Below are positions 61,756 through 64,000 of a DNA stretch of 64,000 nucleotides, piece by piece (within the stretch, counting starts at the first letter, position 1; each line of letters starts with the position of its first letter). The DNA comes from Flagellimonas alvinocaridis. GTDB taxonomy: Bacteria; Bacteroidota; Bacteroidia; Flavobacteriales; Flavobacteriaceae. Both the position numbers and the translations under genes were made by a program. The stretch lies in the NCBI RefSeq assembly GCF_004916895.1, contig NZ_SNTZ01000001.1:92262-156261 (forward strand). Direction: 5' to 3'. A model generated the notes under the pieces. The model worked only from the letters and a program-made list of their open reading frames with translations, was not told where the DNA came from and searched no databases.

Positions 61756-64000
61756 ATGACAAAACTTTTACTACACTCAGCCCTCTCAAGGACAGCGGCA
61801 AAAAAATTGTCATTCCCAGATCTTACTAAAAAGGCATCTCAATATGCCTTAATTCTATGGATGGTCTTTTTGGCCACTCCAATATGCGGCCAACATGTAG
61901 ACACATGGTTCACTGCAGACAGAGCCGTAAATATTTCACCCACTCCTGTGGGTCAATTTCATTTATTTACTCCTTTACCTCCTGCAGATGGGACTTCGGT
62001 GACCACTTGGTACGATTTTATAGATGGTAGTTCGCAAGATGCTATTCAGCACCCAACACCCCTACTCTATCCTCTTGCATATCCTGATGGATTTGGGCAT
62101 TTTCAAACGGATGGTGTAACTCCTTTTGGTTCTCCCGCTTTCCTTGATCCTGTAGGGCCAATTCCTGGAGTTCCTATCCTCCGCAGAAATGACATGAACT
62201 TTAATCCATCCATTGAATTTGATGGTAGTGGAGTTGGCAATGCTTTGCACTTTCGTTCCGAATCAAGGGAAGAAATTACTGTTTTCATAGTCTTCAAAGC
62301 CCGTGGAATGGGAAACACTGCAGAAAGTCAACGCCTATTGTTTGGTGGTGACATAGACACTCACCATAGTTCCACTACCAACCTTTCTATTGGTATTTCT
62401 GATGGCAATAGATTTTCCATTGGAAGAACTTGGACCACATGGAGCGATTTTGAGAGTGGCAGTATTGATCTTCAGGGATTGCCCACTATTGGGGTTCTGG
62501 TAAGACAAGTAGATACTAATATAATATTGGAGGATGAAGTGCTGAACACTCAAGTCAATGGTTTACCTGACATTAGCATCATGAAAAACCATCCTGGTAT
62601 AGAAAGGGACCTATACCTATTCAATAAACTGGGAAAACATTTCAACAGTAACGACTCCAATCGAAACCTCACAGGAAACATTGCCGAAATCTTATTGGCT
62701 GATGGTCCGTTGGACACCAACTCCATTCAAAGGGTGGAAAGCTATTTGGCTATTAAATATGGTATCACTCTAAATAATATCGGTGGACAACTAGGCAGTA
62801 TGGTTGGAAACCAAGGTTATACCTATTTGGCGGCTGATGGAACTCCCATTTGGCAACCAGACCCTACATATTTATATGACATCGCCGGTCTGGGAAGAGA
62901 TCGCTATGATGACTTTGAATCAGGTCTTCCCAATGATATTGGCGATTTAAAACTTAGATACAACCTACACCAGCGTATTGCCAAAAGTGAAAATATCGAA
63001 GCAATCGTAACCATGTCCACCAATAGCGATTTCATAAATGATAATTTGGACACATCCAGGCCAATAATAGACAATACAACTGCCAATAGTGTCTCAACCA
63101 CCACCACATCTGTCCTTCACAATTATCTCTTATGGGGAAATGACCATGGTGACATCAACCAAACCGCAATTGAACTTCCTGCCAACTATAGTACAAGAAT
63201 GGGCAGGGAATGGAAAATTCAAAAAACAGTATCCCCTGGTGGTGTGGATTCTATCAATGGTGTAAGTGTACGCATAGATCTCTCAAGTTCGAATATTTTG
63301 AACAATGGGAATTGTGGCGATTTAGTTCTTATAATTGATACCGATGGTGATGGTAATTTTCTTACAGGAACACAAACCGAAATCGCTGCAACCAGCGTAG
63401 ATGGTTCACAGAATGCTTACTTCGACAATATAGATTTTGAACATCAAGATGTTTTCACCATTGCCTTTAGGGACAATACACCTCCCACAGCAAGCAATCC
63501 TTCGACCATAACAGTTTGCGACTCTACTCCTATACCAGACCCAAGCGTAGTCACTGATGAAGCAGACAACTGCGCGGTGGATACCGTCACCCATATTGGT
63601 GATATTTCAGATGGTCTAATCAATCCGGAAACCATAACCCGTATTTATAGAATAACGGACATCTATAACAACTATCTAGATGTTCAACAAACTATTTATG
63701 TATACGTCACACCTAATATAAATGATATTCCCGACCAAGAAGCATGCGACTCTTATCAACTTCCACCCATAACGGGAAGCAACCTTACAGGCAACGAAGC
63801 CTACTACGATTTACCCGGAGGACCGTTGGGCGGCGGCAACATATATACTGAAGGAGATGTCATCAATTCAAATTTAACCTTATACATATATGACGAAATA
63901 GGAGGAGTTTCAGGAGCTTGTTATGATGAAGAAAGCTTCACTATTACTATCGCACCACAGCCCGATGCCGGGACAGACGCCAACATCAACATCTGTGAGG
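61756..64000 (+). CDS. Large secreted adhesin-like protein, 5' part (runs off the window)
   Basis: Open from ATG 61756 to the end (748 codons, no stop). A long N-terminal region precedes a signal-like stretch YALILWMVFLATPICGQ (about residues 31-47). Then a concanavalin-like region (NPSIEFDGSG, NIAEILLADGPLDTNSIQRVESYLAIKYGITLNN) typical of Bacteroidota gliding and T9SS-secreted proteins. Repeat-type modules follow (ACDSYQLPPITGSNLTG..YYDLPGGPLGGG) and, at the very edge, PDAGTDANINICE, a start of the repeats seen in giant SprB-like adhesins. A C-terminal T9SS sorting domain would be expected downstream. Confidence 0.88.
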   Translation, partial: MTKLLLHSALSRTAAKKLSFPDLTKKASQYALILWMVFLATPICGQHVDTWFTADRAVNISPTPVGQFHLFTPLPPADGTSVTTWYDFIDGSSQDAIQHPTPLLYPLAYPDGFGHFQTDGVTPFGSPAFLDPVGPIPGVPILRRNDMNFNPSIEFDGSGVGNALHFRSESREEITVFIVFKARGMGNTAESQRLLFGGDIDTHHSSTTNLSIGISDGNRFSIGRTWTTWSDFESGSIDLQGLPTIGVLVRQVDTNIILEDEVLNTQVNGLPDISIMKNHPGIERDLYLFNKLGKHFNSNDSNRNLTGNIAEILLADGPLDTNSIQRVESYLAIKYGITLNNIGGQLGSMVGNQGYTYLAADGTPIWQPDPTYLYDIAGLGRDRYDDFESGLPNDIGDLKLRYNLHQRIAKSENIEAIVTMSTNSDFINDNLDTSRPIIDNTTANSVSTTTTSVLHNYLLWGNDHGDINQTAIELPANYSTRMGREWKIQKTVSPGGVDSINGVSVRIDLSSSNILNNGNCGDLVLIIDTDGDGNFLTGTQTEIAATSVDGSQNAYFDNIDFEHQDVFTIAFRDNTPPTASNPSTITVCDSTPIPDPSVVTDEADNCAVDTVTHIGDISDGLINPETITRIYRITDIYNNYLDVQQTIYVYVTPNINDIPDQEACDSYQLPPITGSNLTGNEAYYDLPGGPLGGGNIYTEGDVINSNLTLYIYDEIGGVSGACYDEESFTITIAPQPDAGTDANINICE

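Noticed and set aside
1..64000. CRISPR arrays, insertion sequences, rRNA
   Set aside because: No regular spaced repeats, transposase genes or rRNA sequences were seen.

Overview
The window comes from a Bacteroidota chromosome, most likely a marine member of the Flavobacteriaceae. Support comes from a SusC/SusD pair, LytS/LytTR signalling, a T9SS-type adhesin with a 'PDAGTD' repeat, Bacteroidota-type promoters (TTGG-N19/20-TAnnTTTR), and several sulfatases with fucosidases, a combination typical of bacteria that eat algal or animal sulfated fucans. I cannot name the genus from the sequence alone.

Region 1 (1-9.84 kb) is the right end of an integrated mobilizable element. Its right boundary is a 3' fragment of tRNA-Asp (9792-9836) beside a tyrosine integrase. 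Inside it are a MobC-like protein, a relaxase and a GC-rich candidate oriT. The cargo is antiphage defence: the 3' part of a BREX brxL, then a three-gene CBASS operon (Cap15-like membrane effector, DncV-like CD-NTase, stand-alone E2-like protein). The left end, and any other BREX genes, lie outside the window.

Region 2 (9.9-14.4 kb) is ordinary chromosome: a Crp/Fnr regulator, a YdcZ-type transporter, a GNAT enzyme, a nitroreductase, and a long NagB-like glucosamine-6-phosphate deaminase fused to a PIG-L-like domain.

Region 3 (14.6-31.7 kb) is a glycan-uptake locus. On the minus strand are susC, susD and a large FG-GAP/ASPIC-UnbV protein; a CBM9-like protein and a lipoprotein that looks like a GH20 N-terminal domain without its catalytic barrel; and a GMC oxidoreductase, a gluconate-2-dehydrogenase-3-like subunit and a sialidase-fold protein. 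A LytS/LytTR pair and an AraC regulator lie on the plus strand. A short motif, TT[AC]GACCAA[CT][AG]AC, recurs in the intergenic gaps.

Region 4 (31.8-56.5 kb) is an 18-gene plus-strand operon for fucose-rich sulfated glycans. Many of its genes overlap by 1-13 bases. It encodes four GH29 fucosidases, a GH95 enzyme, three S1-type sulfatases, a GH20 hexosaminidase and an unassigned TIM-barrel glycosidase. Interleaved with these is a complete non-phosphorylating L-fucose pathway: FucP importer, mutarotase, L-fucose dehydrogenase, fuconolactonase, fuconate dehydratase, 2-keto-3-deoxyfuconate dehydrogenase, diketo-deoxyfuconate hydrolase, and an FMN enzyme fit to oxidise the L-lactate released. The inferred flow is desulfation and defucosylation in the periplasm or at the surface, fucose import, and oxidation to pyruvate.

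Region 5 (56.6-61.1 kb) holds a GNAT enzyme, rpsU, a small basic protein, the proline genes proC-proB-proA and a YegP-like protein. Region 6 (61.1-64 kb) holds a hairpin-rich stretch with its own -7 box and terminator, a candidate non-coding RNA, and the 5' end of a long secreted adhesin that runs off the window.
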